Shown: positions 41,001 to 49,217, numbered from the stretch's first letter. The stretch is DNA of 64,000 bases from Poecilobothrus nobilitatus (GCA_947095535.1 OX352774.1:8866001-8930000); one strand, 5' to 3'. Program-made: numbers and translations. The notes: generated by a model from the letters alone, not told the origin.

Positions 41001-42660
41001 AATCAAGTTGTATTTGGTCATGGTAGACAATTATGGGGATTAGCATCACATCCAGAAGATGAAATGTATGCAACAGCTGGTCATGATAAACATATTGCCT
41101 TATGGCGTAAACATAAATTAATTTGGAATATACAAACTGGTTATGAATGTGTTGCATTAGCATTTCATCCATTTGGTACAGCATTAGCAACTGGTAGTAC
41201 AGAAGGACATTTATTGGTTATTAATTCAGAAAATGGTGCTGTTATGTTAACATTAAGAATATGTGGATCACCAATTAATTGTATTGCATATAATCAAGGT
41301 ATTATAATAATTTTTTCCATTCAATTTATTATCTCTTTAATGAATTTCAAATTTTAATTTTATATTTTATAATATATTTTTAGTTGGTGATATGATTGCT
41401 ATGGGATCACAAAATGGTAGTATTTATTTATTTAGGGTATCACGTGATGGTTTTTCATATAAAAAAGTGAATAAAATTCGTGGATCACAACCATTAACAC
41501 ATTTAGATTGGAGTGTTGATGGTAATTATGTTCAAACTGTAACAATTGATTTTGATTTATTATTTTGGGATGTTAAATCATTATCACCTGAACGTAGTCC
41601 AATTGCAATGAAAGATGTTAAATGGTTAACACATAATTGTACTGTAGGATTTTTAGTTGCAGGACAATGGAGTAATCGTTATTATACAAATTCATCAACA
41701 ATTATAACAACATGTAATCGTTCAGTTAATCAAGATATATTAATTTCTGGTGATACAGATGGTTATTTAAGATTATTTAGGTGAGATATTTTTATTTTTT
41801 ATGAATATTATCTTGAATGGGATTAATATGGGTATTCGATTATTTCAAAGTGTATTATTAGAATTTTAGACAGAATTGTTGATTGTGTCTAGAAAATAAT
41901 ATTGGTTTTTTTTTTATAAATTATTAAATTAAAATTAAATGTTATACTTACCTTTGATTAAATAAAAATATTCTTTCATAATAAATATTTTAAATTAAAT
42001 TGAAATAAAATTTTAAATCAAAGTCTCAACTTTACTTACAATTTGAACTTTTAGAGTATATTTTGCCCCAAACAAAATGATAACACCATATTTATATAAA
42101 ATTGTGTTTCGCAGATAGACCTGCATTCATTAATAAAGTAATGTTCTTTTTTTAAATCCAGAAGAAAATGAGCAATGATTTTGTTTTTACCTAGTTAACA
42201 CGCAGCAGCTTAAGAGATTTTTTCTTGTTCCCTCTCAGATATTTTCCATTAACTTCAAACCCAACAGAAATGTTTTTCCTAATCAAAGAAATCCTCTATA
42301 GATTGTAATATAGGTTTTTATACCAAAATTATGAGACCTCGTAAAAAAAAAAAAAAAAAAGCAACAGTGATGTTGAGTAATAGTAGATTGTTAGTGAATA
42401 ATAATTGAAATGAGTTCATTATTATAGATCTTAAGAATGTTGCAAAAATTTGATTTAAATTCTACATAAAAAAAAAAACTAATTTTGAATTTAATTTTAA
42501 TTTCAGATATCCATGTATGTCACCTCGTGCTGAATTTCACGAAACAAAAGTTTATTCAGGTATGTTAGCATCAGTTAGATTTTTATATGGTGATCGAACT
42601 ATAATAACTGTTGGCGGAACAGACGCCTCATTAATGGTTTGGGATTTAGTTGAAGAATAG
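11017..42660 (+). CDS. DCX-EMAP: DCX-EMAP: doublecortin + HELP + WD40 microtubule-associated protein, 11 coding exons
   Basis: The coding sequence is a join of 11017-11085, 12196-12390, 37513-37629, 37715-38100, 38758-38907, 39019-39190, 39255-39350, 39874-40272, 40878-41298, 41384-41780 and 42507-42660. All introns are GT-AG, the phases fit and the sum is 851 codons plus TAG. Seen: one doublecortin domain (about residues 75-150), an Arg/Ser-rich linker (about 156-195), the HELP motif (about 250-296, with [20 protein letters not shown]) and a long WD40 region to the C-terminus, with strand-d tryptophans at 335, 383, 425, 515, 730 and 846. Known: EMAP/EML proteins bind microtubules or tubulin through HELP and paired beta-propellers. 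The doublecortin-EMAP fusion is the fly DCX-EMAP type, linked to the cytoskeleton of ciliated mechanosensory cells. Inferred: cytoplasmic, microtubule-bound. It is the only host gene recognised here. The start exon is the least certain part. An open 54-codon extension follows the TAG. Confidence 0.93.
11086..12195 (+). other. DCX-EMAP intron 1
   Basis: A GT-AG intron of 1,110 nt between exons 1 and 2, in phase 0. It contains an inverted tRNA-derived SINE fragment at about 11400-11576. Otherwise it is AT-rich and unremarkable. Confidence 0.6.
11400..11576 (-). mobile_element. tRNA-derived SINE, subfamily B (reverse)
   Basis: The reverse strand reads from about 11576 as a tRNA-like head. It has the A-box-like GCTTAGTGGACTAGTGAGTA, the spacer GTAAACACTAAGGAATTG, the B-box-like GGGTTCAAAATCCC and then CACATGTCATAA. 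The same spacer phrase recurs at 25744-25823 and 63935-64000, so these form one subfamily, distinct from the 274-bp SINE. Confidence 0.65.
12196..12390 (+). CDS. DCX-EMAP: DCX-EMAP exon 2 (residues 24-88)
   Basis: This 65-codon phase 0 exon lies between AG at 12194-12195 and the donor CAG|GTATTT. It encodes a Gly/Trp/Ser-rich N-terminal segment ([20 protein letters not shown]) and then the first strand of the doublecortin domain, [14 protein letters not shown]. Its GC content is clearly higher than the flanking intron. The exon stands 25.1 kb from exon 3, and the two meet in the middle of the doublecortin fold. Confidence 0.9.
13562..13859 (+). mobile_element. Full-length 274-bp tRNA-derived SINE with target-site duplication
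   Basis: The body is 13574-13847. The head carries a clear pol III A box (GGCCTAGTGGGTAGGCG) and B box (GGTTCGATCCC). A non-tRNA body and an AAAT-type tail follow. It is flanked by the near-perfect 12-bp duplication AAGGCCCAGTAA (13562-13573) and AAGGGCCAGTAA (13848-13859). The tail holds a conserved hairpin (ATTGCATTACAT/ATGTATGTAATAT). The good preservation and duplication suggest a fairly recent insertion. Confidence 0.9.
13860..14110 (+). mobile_element. Older divergent SINE copy, interrupted by the 274-bp SINE
   Basis: The sequence right after the SINE continues as a tRNA-like element: CTTATTAAACTAGGGAGTG, then the B-box-like AGGTTCAAATCCT and ACACAGGTACC. Its tail resembles the 274-bp SINE tail (CTTAGTAAACGACGATTTGG, then TAATATTGCATTA). 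Its A-box region, GGCCCAGTAA, is the target duplicated by the younger SINE. Confidence 0.55.
16257..16284. repeat. GC-rich sequence resembling a transposon terminus
   Basis: CGGGCAAGGCCGGGTAGTAA followed by TGCTAGTA is a sharp GC-rich spike in AT-rich intron. It resembles 'TACTAG...CCGGC' ends of dispersed elements in arthropod genomes (from memory, class not certain). The other end was not found. Confidence 0.25.
17500..17870 (-). repeat. Dispersed repeat, 'GTCCGTC' family, reverse partial copy
   Basis: On the reverse strand the terminal block reads TGTGCTCTTTAAAAACCTTT then AGTTTACATTCTACC (about 17527-17565), the same block that ends the copies at 5093 and 28115. The rest of the copy is degraded. 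Confidence 0.45.
17928..18767. mobile_element. 840-bp terminal-inverted-repeat element with internal subrepeats
   Basis: The ends are TTAATACCCTACACCTAAA (17928-17946) and, reverse-complemented, TTTATATCCTACACGTAAA (18749-18767), 16 of 19 identical. Inside, a degenerate unit with 'ACAT..TTGTACCAAATTTAAA.GTTCTATTTTT' and 'GGAAGCTTC.GAAATCCGAAC' repeats about three to four times. A GGACGGGCGGAAGGACGAAC tract near 18602 and 'AAATCGACTC..GTGATCCTAATTAAGAATAT' follow, resembling the 3' ends of some fly elements (from memory). ORFs at 17956-18153 and 18038-18271 lie within it and are not host genes. Confidence 0.6.
19074..19115 (+). repeat. Terminal fragment of the 'GTCCGTC' repeat family
   Basis: AAATGCACTTCTTTAAAAAC, then TTTTGGTTTTCATTCATTT, matches the conserved 3' block of the dispersed repeat (5093, 28115). 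Only the end is recognisable. Confidence 0.35.
19210..19425 (-). repeat. Dispersed repeat with AAAATCTCGTTTT minisatellite
   Basis: Several tandem units of AAAATCTCGTTTT occur at about 19258-19330. Downstream sequence, reverse-complemented (ATTTTAGAGTTGGATTC, then CCTTTTCCAGAATAT), matches 44185-44235 in the other orientation. The two loci are therefore inverted copies of one repeat. Confidence 0.5.
19840..20290 (-). pseudogene. Decayed LINE RNase H / C-terminal domain
   Basis: Reverse translation gives [20 protein letters not shown], then [20 protein letters not shown] and [11 protein letters not shown]. This follows the 'LTGHCxLNxHLxxxGxxxxxxCRxCxxEEET' pattern found after RNase H in I/R1/LOA-type LINEs. 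Stops and frame changes mark it as dead. Related sequences are at 49290-49500, 55885-55990, 61145-61300 and 62205-62600. Confidence 0.6.
25744..25823 (-). mobile_element. tRNA-derived SINE head, subfamily B (reverse)
   Basis: The reverse strand reads GGGACCTCTGTAGCCAAGTG then GGTAAGAGCG (A box), GTAAACACCGAGGGACTG, and GTTTCGAATCC (B box). It is clearly tRNA-like, but there is no acceptor-stem partner, so it is a SINE head rather than a tRNA gene. Confidence 0.65.
27190..28165 (+). repeat. Dispersed repeat, 'GTCCGTC' family, long copy with internal duplication
   Basis: It contains a run of GTCCGTC/GTCTGTC units (27258-27320) and CTACAAAACTTCTACA. A block of about 165-195 bp occurs twice, near 27405-27600 and 27859-28023, each ending in a 'CACCCCCTG..T..GAGCTATTAGGGCTG' phrase or a variant of it. 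The terminal block is at 28115-28160. The order matches 4230-5135. Confidence 0.65.
30236..30454 (+). repeat. Dispersed element ending in poly-A (left arm of inverted pair)
   Basis: It starts near TTTCCTTATAGTCCCACTCC, contains GATTAGTCAGTAAGAGTCTG then ACACTACC, and ends in CCACCACCCTTAGT plus an A run. A related copy lies inverted at 30700-30891. The A-tail suggests a retroposed, non-coding element. Confidence 0.5.
30700..30891 (-). repeat. Inverted, diverged copy of the 30236-30454 element
   Basis: The reverse complement reads TTTCCTTATGTTAGTTCCCC, CCCAATTCAA, TTTCCTATC, CTCGTTAGCC and AAGAATCTGACACTACCAAT, in the same order as the left arm. The pair could fold into a long imperfect hairpin in the pre-mRNA. 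Confidence 0.5.
30990..31040 (-). mobile_element. Degenerate tRNA-like fragment (reverse)
   Basis: The reverse strand reads TGGTGAAGTCGTTAAGACAC then CGGTTTTCAATACGAACGTC and GTGTTTAAATTCC. The A-box and B-box positions are tRNA-like, but several bases differ from the consensus. Confidence 0.35.
32498..32590 (-). mobile_element. Degenerate tRNA-derived SINE head (target of a nested SINE)
   Basis: The reverse strand reads GAGAGGGATGCAAAAGTGGT then CGAGTGGTTAAGCACGTGGC (A box) and AAAGTTCAAATTTTGC (B-box-like). Its 5' end was split by the SINE at 32591-33153, which duplicated CATCCCTCTCTT. Confidence 0.5.
32591..33153 (-). mobile_element. SINE inserted within a SINE, both with perfect target-site duplications
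   Basis: The outer SINE (parts 32591-32701 and 32998-33153) is flanked by the 12-bp duplication CATCCCTCTCTT (32579-32590 and 33154-33165). A second complete SINE (32713-32986, 274 bp) lies inside it. That one is flanked by the 11-bp duplication ATACTAATATT (32702-32712 and 32987-32997). Both heads, in reverse, show the A box (CCTAGTGGGTAGGCG-like) and B box (GGTTCGATCCC). The tail is (AAAT)n. Confidence 0.9.
35985..36080. repeat. Degenerate minisatellite (AAAGTGAGTTCGATTTCA units)
   Basis: Three to four imperfect units of 'CTCCTCAAAGTGAGTTCGATTTCA', about 20-35 bp long. An antisense ORF (35868-36083) arises only from this repeat. Confidence 0.5.
37513..37629 (+). CDS. DCX-EMAP: DCX-EMAP exon 3 (doublecortin core, residues 89-127)
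   Basis: This 39-codon phase 0 exon encodes [20 protein letters not shown] followed by a segment ending in [11 protein letters not shown]. These match the doublecortin pattern of a VLLN-type strand, a helix with F-x-x-VLxDL, and a basic 'RKxYTxxGQE' turn. The exon continues directly from HSVQ at the end of exon 2 and into VRSFSQL of exon 4, which restores a complete domain and confirms the very long intron between exons 2 and 3. Confidence 0.93.
37715..38100 (+). CDS. DCX-EMAP: DCX-EMAP exon 4 (end of doublecortin domain, Arg/Ser linker, start of HELP)
   Basis: The exon covers residues 128-255 plus two bases of codon 256 and ends at a consensus donor (GT|GTAAGT). It starts with [20 protein letters not shown], the last doublecortin strands. 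A basic linker follows with RRSRSR and QRSRSKSR clusters, which are plausible microtubule-binding or phosphorylation sites (inference). Then comes a conserved segment with [13 protein letters not shown], and finally KKLLLQW, which opens the HELP motif. Confidence 0.95.
38101..38757 (+). other. DCX-EMAP intron 4
   Basis: A GT-AG intron of 657 nt inside the HELP motif codon 256. A 64-codon ORF at 38434-38628 has no recognisable features and no splice support. Confidence 0.9.
38758..38907 (+). CDS. DCX-EMAP: DCX-EMAP exon 5 (HELP motif)
   Basis: The exon completes codon 256 (GT|T) and encodes [20 protein letters not shown], then a hydrophobic [11 protein letters not shown] and [11 protein letters not shown]. 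This is the hydrophobic EMAP-like protein (HELP) motif followed by the first WD-type GH. It ends in the split codon TG|C. HELP is diagnostic for the EMAP/EML family. Confidence 0.96.
39019..39190 (+). CDS. DCX-EMAP: DCX-EMAP exon 6 (first WD40 blade)
   Basis: The exon completes codon 306 and adds residues 307-363. It starts with [20 protein letters not shown] and carries AHVRIW as the strand-d end of a WD40 blade, followed by [19 protein letters not shown]. This matches the EML region of HPxxxxxATGQ, VRIW and V(I/F)G(L/M)G. It ends in phase 0. Confidence 0.95.
39255..39350 (+). CDS. DCX-EMAP: DCX-EMAP exon 7 (WD40 blade)
   Basis: This 32-codon phase 0 exon follows a 64-nt intron. It encodes [20 protein letters not shown] and then QWQWG, the EML blade in which a variable loop is followed by 'LSVWxW'. 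It is too short for a long ORF, so it was identified from splice sites, phase and family pattern. Confidence 0.93.
39351..39873 (+). other. DCX-EMAP intron 7
   Basis: A 523-nt AT-rich intron with long A and T runs. Nothing else is visible. Confidence 0.9.
39874..40272 (+). CDS. DCX-EMAP: DCX-EMAP exon 8 (WD40 blades)
   Basis: Residues 396-528 lie in 133 phase 0 codons. Recognisable blade ends are [20 protein letters not shown] and, later, [18 protein letters not shown] and [15 protein letters not shown]. The SGGxKDRK segment is typical of EML propellers. The exon reads in from a 523-nt intron and its donor is AAG|GTATGT. Confidence 0.95.
40273..40877 (+). other. DCX-EMAP intron 8
   Basis: A 605-nt AT-rich GT-AG intron in phase 0. 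Nothing else is visible. Confidence 0.9.
40878..41298 (+). CDS. DCX-EMAP: DCX-EMAP exon 9 (WD40 blades)
   Basis: Residues 529-668 plus one base of codon 669. It contains [23 protein letters not shown], a [12 protein letters not shown] blade start, [12 protein letters not shown] and [20 protein letters not shown]. These correspond to the second propeller of EML proteins. The long antisense ORF at 40999-41190 is a shadow of this exon. Confidence 0.96.
41384..41780 (+). CDS. DCX-EMAP: DCX-EMAP exon 10 (WD40 blades)
   Basis: The exon completes codon 669 and runs to the split codon 801 (AG|A). It shows [30 protein letters not shown] and LLFWDVKS, then [14 protein letters not shown], and [12 protein letters not shown] at the end. 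The 'HLDWS' motif and the 'W-T-x-x-C-T-x-G-F' stretch are EML signatures. Confidence 0.96.
41781..42506 (+). other. DCX-EMAP intron 10
   Basis: A 726-nt GT-AG intron in the split codon 801. It contains an A run at 42343-42360. Nothing else is visible. Confidence 0.9.
42507..42660 (+). CDS. DCX-EMAP: DCX-EMAP exon 11 (last WD40 blade and TAG stop)
   Basis: The exon completes Arg801 and encodes [11 protein letters not shown], the last blade and [17 protein letters not shown], followed by TAG at 42658-42660. Family members usually end close to this 'GGxDxSxxxW' blade, so the TAG is a plausible natural stop. The base after TAG is C, the context known to be leaky in insects, and the reading frame stays open downstream. 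Confidence 0.94.
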
Positions 42661-42825
42661 CCAATATGGCCACCGTGGCATCAACGTTCATATTATAATA
42701 TAAATGCAACATATCCATCAACAACAGTAACAGAAGGACGTTATGTTGATTATTGGCGTAATCAACAACATCGTCCAAGTATACAATCTTCAAATATTGA
42801 AGAATCTGATTCTGTTGTTGATTAA
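42661..42825 (+). other. Candidate stop-codon readthrough extension of DCX-EMAP (54 codons, ends TAA)
   Basis: In frame with exon 11, directly after TAG, there are 54 sense codons (PIWPPWHQRSYY at the start, ESDSVVD at the end) and then TAA at 42823-42825. I counted 56 G/C in 162 nt (about 35%), like the exons and unlike the nearly pure A/T sequence that starts right after the TAA. The codons used (CCA, ACA, TCA, CAA, CGT, GTT) are those of the gene. Readthrough would give a 906-residue form with a Tyr/Ser/Asn-rich tail outside the propeller. Alternatives are a recent nonsense mutation, an assembly error, or a conserved untranslated region. Confidence 0.7.
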
Positions 42826-42956
42826 AAAAAGCATTTTATTTTTTTTTTAACTTTATTTTTTTTTTTGTTCTTTTAAAATTTTAATTAAATTTAAAAGAAA
42901 AGAAAAACAAAAAAAAATTAAAAATAACAAAAAAAAAAAAAAAATTAGGAATTAAA

Positions 42957-42962
42957 AATAAA
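42957..42962 (+). promoter_or_regulatory. Possible polyadenylation signal AATAAA for DCX-EMAP
   Basis: This AATAAA hexamer lies about 130 nt past the TAA and is followed by a T-rich stretch. Such hexamers are common in this A-rich flank, so the call is weak and the real 3' end may lie farther on. Confidence 0.2.
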
Positions 42963-43974
42963 ATTTTCTTTAATAATTTTCCTCTGTTTAAAAAGAAAAA
43001 TTTATATAAAAAAATAATTTTAAAAATTTTAAACAATTTTACGCTATTTAGAAAAAAAAAATTGATACAATCAGAAAAATTTTAAGAGAATTTAATTAAT
43101 TTTTTTTCTATTTTTTAAATTATTATTATTATAAACAACGTAAAAACGTAAAAAGTGCACTTATTATTAAAAAAAAAAAAAAAAATAATAAAAAATTAGA
43201 AAAAAAAATTAAATTTTAGAAAAATTTTTATGCATCTATTTAGAAAAAATAAAATTACAGAAAAAAAAAAAAAATTATTGCATTAGATGTATTTTCGCCT
43301 TAACTGAAATTTAAAAAATGTCTAAATCTATTTATTTTAATTTAAATTAAATCTGGTATGAATCTGTTTAGCAATTTGGTTTTTTTTTTGCTATATCAGG
43401 TGTTATAAAATTTAATTGTTGTTAACCAATCCAGTGGTTCTTGTTTCCAAAAACAAAACTTTCTTTTTTTCTATCTACATATTGTAACTTACAGATTTAT
43501 TTTCAACCCTAATTTTTATCATTAATATTTAATTTTTATTTAAAAAATAACTTTAGTTTCTTTTTTGCGAAAAACGAACGAAATGACGTTTCGGATTGTT
43601 TGAAGAAATTTTTTTTTACTGATAAAAGCTGAAGAATTGTTTTAAACTGTAACCCTGCATCCAAATTGTAAAATAAAAAATTTTAAAATTATATTTAAGG
43701 TAAAGACTTTAGTGACCAAGAAAAGTATTTAATAATAACTATTTTGAAAATTATAAATTATGGATCTTGTTGAGAAATTCTGGAACAAAAAAGAATGTGA
43801 TTTTTGTTTACCTTCTACGATCTACGAGTTTCGAATTAATAAAATACGAAACATATTTAGATATAATATTACGAGTCTTTTTGTTTTTTTTTTTTTATAT
43901 AATAGGGAATTTTTTTTTTTGGACCCCAAATGCTAACTTATGAATATTTATTATTATATTAAAAAAATTTTAAA

Positions 43975-44260
43975 AAGTAGCGTATGAAAATTTCGCGAAT
44001 TTAAAATTTCCTTTTTAAAATTTCGTGTTTCAAAATCTTGGGTTTTCCAAAGTTTTGTATTAAAATATCGTGTCTTAAAATTTCGTTTTTCAAAATCTCG
44101 CGGTTTTGCAATATTTATTAAGGAATAGGTACTCCGAAAAAGTAAAAAAAAAAACAACTTTGAGAATGAAAAAATATCGGAGAAATTTTAGAGTTGGTTT
44201 CTAATTCAGGATTAAACAGTTTTTCCAGAATATATGCAATAATTTAAATTAGGGGTAACT
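43975..44260 (+). repeat. Dispersed repeat with AAAATTTCGT/AAAATCTCG units
   Basis: Degenerate tandem units (AAAATTTCGTGTTTC, AAAATCTTGGGTTTTCC, AAAATCTCGCGGTTTTG) span about 43985-44105. They are followed by ATTTTAGAGTTGG and TTTTTCCAGAATATATGC, the inverted counterpart of 19210-19425. The antisense ORF 43954-44157 comes from the units. Confidence 0.5.
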
Positions 44261-46213
44261 TTATATTGAGTACAAAATTAAGTTAAAACTGGTCAGAAAT
44301 ACCTGATTTCAATATCAAACCAATATTCAACTCCATTAAATATATTTAATTAATGAAATATAAAAATGTAGAACACTATAACAAAAATCTCAGCTATATA
44401 AAAATCGCCGGAGCTTGTAAATTGGATTTTGTGATTTTTAAATTTTGAGTTTATGAATTTTGTAATTTCGAATTTTATGCAACGGAATCAAATAAAAATA
44501 ATATTTTTTTAAAACATAAGATTTTAAAACAGAAGATTTTGTGTCTCGAAATTTTAATAACAGAGTTTTCTTAACCAACCTCTTTTACAAGTTTTTACCT
44601 TTAAAATAAATGAAAATTAATTAAATGAAAAATCAAACAAAAAAACAAAAATATTTCCCAAAAACTTTAAAAAAAAGTTTTTTCTGTTTTGTTTTTTTAA
44701 TATTAAAACTTTTTTTTTTTTATTACAGAACGTTTATAAATTCTAGACGTTATTTTTTTTACATATTAGGTATGGTACTCTCTTGCCATCCGCATATTTT
44801 CTACAAATAATTCATTTTATTTTAAATAAAATTTTGGTAAATTTTATTTGTTTTTTATTTTTTGTAAGTTTAATTTTGGGCAATGGCTACTAGATATGCA
44901 TATTTAAATATTATCAAACCAATAAATGAAAATGTAATAAAAATTCTTCAATTTAATTTAAAGTTTGTACAAACATTTTTTTTTTTTTTTAAATTTATTT
45001 AATTTTATAAATATTTTATTATTATTTTAAATACAATTTTAATTAAAATTAAAAATAAAAAATAAAAATAAATTAAAAAGTTATATTTATTTTTTGAATA
45101 AAAATAAATCAAATAATTTTAGTAAATATTAAATAAATATTGAAATCAATTAATTTTATTTTTTTTTTATTTTTAAACTTTTCTTTTTGTTTTTATTCGG
45201 TTTTTTTTTTTTATTTCGTTTTAACTTTTTTAAAAACTCAAAATTTCAAAATTTTTAATTTGATTTGATAAATTAAAATAGAAAAATGAAAATTAAATGA
45301 AATAAAATAAATAATAAGATAAAAAAAAAAAAAAAAAACAGATATATAACTGCCCTATTTTCCTATTTAAATTATAAAAATGAAAAAAAAAGACAAAAAA
45401 AAAAAACAAAATCTAAAAATTAAAACAAAAAACTTAAAAAAAAACACATAAATTTAATTTTCGTTATTATATAGCCACTGTGGCCAGGTCTACTCATGAA
45501 CTTTTTATCTATCATAAACAGTAAAACTAAAACTAAAACTCAAACTGAAAATTTCTATACTTTAGAAAATCAAAAATCAAAACTTTGAAAAATCAAAAAA
45601 AAAAAAAAAATAAAAAAATGAAAAGAAAAACTAAATAAGAAACAATTTTCTCTGTAATCTATAAAAAAAAAAATCTATTTAAATATATTTGTAACTATTT
45701 TATCTATATAATATAAAACAAAATTTTATTTATATATATATGTATGTATGTATGTATTTATAAATACTGATAATATTGAATAATAAACCTAGAATAATTT
45801 TAATAGTTAACTTAAATATTTCTGTTTTTATCTCGTATCATAAAAATCAAAAGTATTTTTTTTTTTTTTGTACTTAATATCACCATTTTAATTTTTAAAA
45901 AAGTGTGGAATAAAAAATATATTTTTTTTTTTTTTTTAATTTAATATTAAGTTTATTAAATTTATTAGTCACATTTTGATTTTTTTGAAATGAAAATAAA
46001 TTAAATCAGGTCCACATCCGAGAGGAAAACAGTCTTTACCTCTTGGCTGCAACTACAACATTACAGATTGTAGGCAAATTTATCAATTAAATTACATAAA
46101 TAGGGTACAAAAAGTTTAAAATTGCCCTTAAATATAATATTTTCTGATTGAAATATACCTTTTTTACAATAATAAAAAGAATTTCCAATTCAATTGTCAG
46201 TTATCTTTTTTTT

Positions 46214-46310
46214 TATATACAAGTTTTCCCCTTTTAATATCAAGTATTTCCTTTTCAAATACAAGTTGGCCTTTTTGAAATCAAGTATTTCTTCTGAAAT
46301 GCAAATTTTG
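46214..46310. repeat. Degenerate minisatellite (ATATCAAGTATTTCC units)
   Basis: Four imperfect units of about 25-28 bp, alternating ATACAAGTT and ATCAAGTATTTC with C/T-rich spacers. Confidence 0.4.
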
Positions 46311-49217
46311 AAATGAAATTCAAAGCCACTCAAAGTTTCGTAAATAAACAAAAACTAAGGATAATTTCACATAATTTGTTGAAAATTAATTATTTTTAAG
46401 TAAGAAACTGTTCCAGTGGAAAAATAAAAAAAAAAAAAAACCTAAAATTTTAAAAAAATTTACTTTGCAGTCTGTTTGAAAGCTATCTTTGAAGAATAAT
46501 TAATTAATCATTTAAAATAAATTACGTATAAATACATAAGAACTTGCATTTGACTTGCAATTGAAATGGAAATCCTTTTTATTAATGTAAAAAAGGATAG
46601 AAAATTCAGGACATAACTATATAATGTCTTACAATTCCAAAAATGTTACAATGTTCATTAGCTGTTTGTGACTTTTACAAAAATGTCACTTAACGCATTA
46701 AATTAACTCAATTTTGAGAGTTGATTTTGACATTTGTAAACATAAATAAATATAAATTAAGTTTATTTTTGTTTTTATCCAAAAAATATCAAGCATATCA
46801 AAATAGCAATAAAAAATATTTGATTTATTATTTGTTGTTATTGTCACATATTAAAACACTCGCCTAGACCTTGAACAGGATGAAAGGAACGTAGGTTGTT
46901 ATCTTTTTTTTTTTTAAAACTGTGTATATTTTAAATTAAAAATATTTAAATTTGAATTTGAATTGTTTACGGTTGTTGAAATATCAAATGTCACTTTGAA
47001 GCCTGTCAAAAAAGAGAAATTTAAATAAATTTTCCCAAAATATGCATAGAATTGGAATGTTGTTCCGATATTTATCGTTGATCTTAAAACTTAGTACTTA
47101 ATACAATATTAAATTTAAGTTTACCATATAAAAATTATTAAAAAAATCAAAAAGTCTCAATCACATTCTTTATAACATTCGTATATTTTATTTAAAAAGC
47201 AAAAAATAAACGAACGTTATAAAAAAGTGATTATGGTTTTTTTTTTTGAATTTTAATGTTTTTAAAATATGGAAGCTATGTAATTTTTTTTTTTGTAAAA
47301 CTTGTTTTTTATAAATTATTTTTTATTTTAATATTTTAATTATTTTAAATTAATTTTTTATAGATTGCCGTGGAGGTATTTTAATATAAAGAAAAATATT
47401 TTTTTAATATTTAGTAAATATCTTTAATATTTCTGTAAAATATGTATTCTCCTAAAAATATGCAAACGAATTTCATCATTTTTTTTTTAAATCTTGTGTT
47501 TGTACAAATTTATTTGCAAATTTAAAAAATATTAAAATGATCAGATCAGATGATTTATATATAAAATTGTATTTTTAAATTTAATAATAAAGTTTGAAAA
47601 AATTAAAATAAAAAATTTTATTCCATACGGTATTTTTAATTTATTTAATTATTTTTTATGCAAAATATAAACAAACAGCAACTTAATAAATAATTATTTA
47701 ATTAAGTTAAATTAAATTTCATATACATATATAATGAATTTATAAACTTCCTGTTTTTATACTTCCATTTTAATTAACTTTTCTGTTTTATAAAATTGTT
47801 TTTTAATTTAATTTGAAAGTTCTTCCATTTTCTTCTTATTTAAGAAAAGAAAAAAAAAAAATTAAAAATTAAACAAAGAAACATTCCATATTTAGTCTTC
47901 GAATAAAATATAACATACATTATATTATAAATTATATACATTTGAATAATTTTGTTAATTCCATTTAAATTTAATAATTATTGTTGTTATTTTCATTGAA
48001 TTTTTAACTCAATTTCATAATTTCAAATTCATTATTACATATTAAAAGATAAAAAAAAGAAAAAAAAAAAACCAAAATAAAAAAAAAAAAACAAGAATAT
48101 TTATTAATTATAGTCTTCTAATTAAATATTAATTGATTAATTAATTAAAACGATTAACAGTCTTTAATCAAAAATAACAAAAAACAAAAAAAAAAACTTA
48201 TTTCTATTTAGTAAAAATTAAAAATTATTTGGAAAGTAAAAAAAAATTTTTAGAAAAAGAAAATTATTAAAAAAATAAAGAAAATGTTCACAATTAACAC
48301 TTTCACTTTTAAGTAATAAAAAACCAAAAAAAAAAAAATTAAAACAAAGTAAAATAAAAGTGTTTTGAAAATTATGTAAGAAAATTTAATTTAAAAAAAA
48401 AATGAAGAAAATTAAAAATTATTATAAAATTTAAGTGGTTTTTTTTTCTCTTTATTATAATATTGAAATATTTTTTTGAATCGTTTTATTTAGTTTGCTC
48501 GGTAAAATCCAGAATAAATGGAATTTTGAAATTCAAATTTATGGAAGATCATGGTAGCATCATTTTAATAAGTTGTAATTTTCAGATTTAGCGTAAGTCC
48601 GATGACAATGCATGATTGATACCTAGAAATAAAATAGTGGTTAATGAAATTATTTTTCTCCTTCTCCACGTCGTAAGTCACCGTAAAATCGGTAATGGAA
48701 TAGGGAATTTAACGAGACACTGTTCGATCGATAGATATGCCAGAATGTTAATATTTTATTTATATTAATTTTGAAAATACTGCAAAGATTAACAGGTAGA
48801 GGAACCAATCTTTAACATTTTGTGTAAATGCCTGGTCCTTGCTTTAAAAAAAAAAGAAACTTTCTTGGGAATTGCTTCATAAATAATCGGTCGGAGGTGC
48901 AATTTGAAATAAGCTCCCAGTAGGTTAATTATACGAAAAAAAAAAAAACAGATCCAGGACATCATATAGATTCTAAACTAGCCTAAGTGCGTATTTTAAG
49001 ACTCTTTCTACCTAATGAAATTAAAATTAAAATTAACTAAAAATTAATCTGTTATAAATTTTCAAAAAAATCAATAAATTAAAATGAAAATTTCAAAAAA
49101 TTTTGAAATATCAACAAAAAAAATATATATTTCTATAGTTTTTACATTTTTCTTTTTTTTAAAACAGTGATCAAAGTATGAATATCGTAAATTAATAAAC
49201 GTGTAGTCTGTTTAACA

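Noticed and set aside
40999..41190. Antisense ORF
   Set aside because: It is the shadow of DCX-EMAP exon 9.
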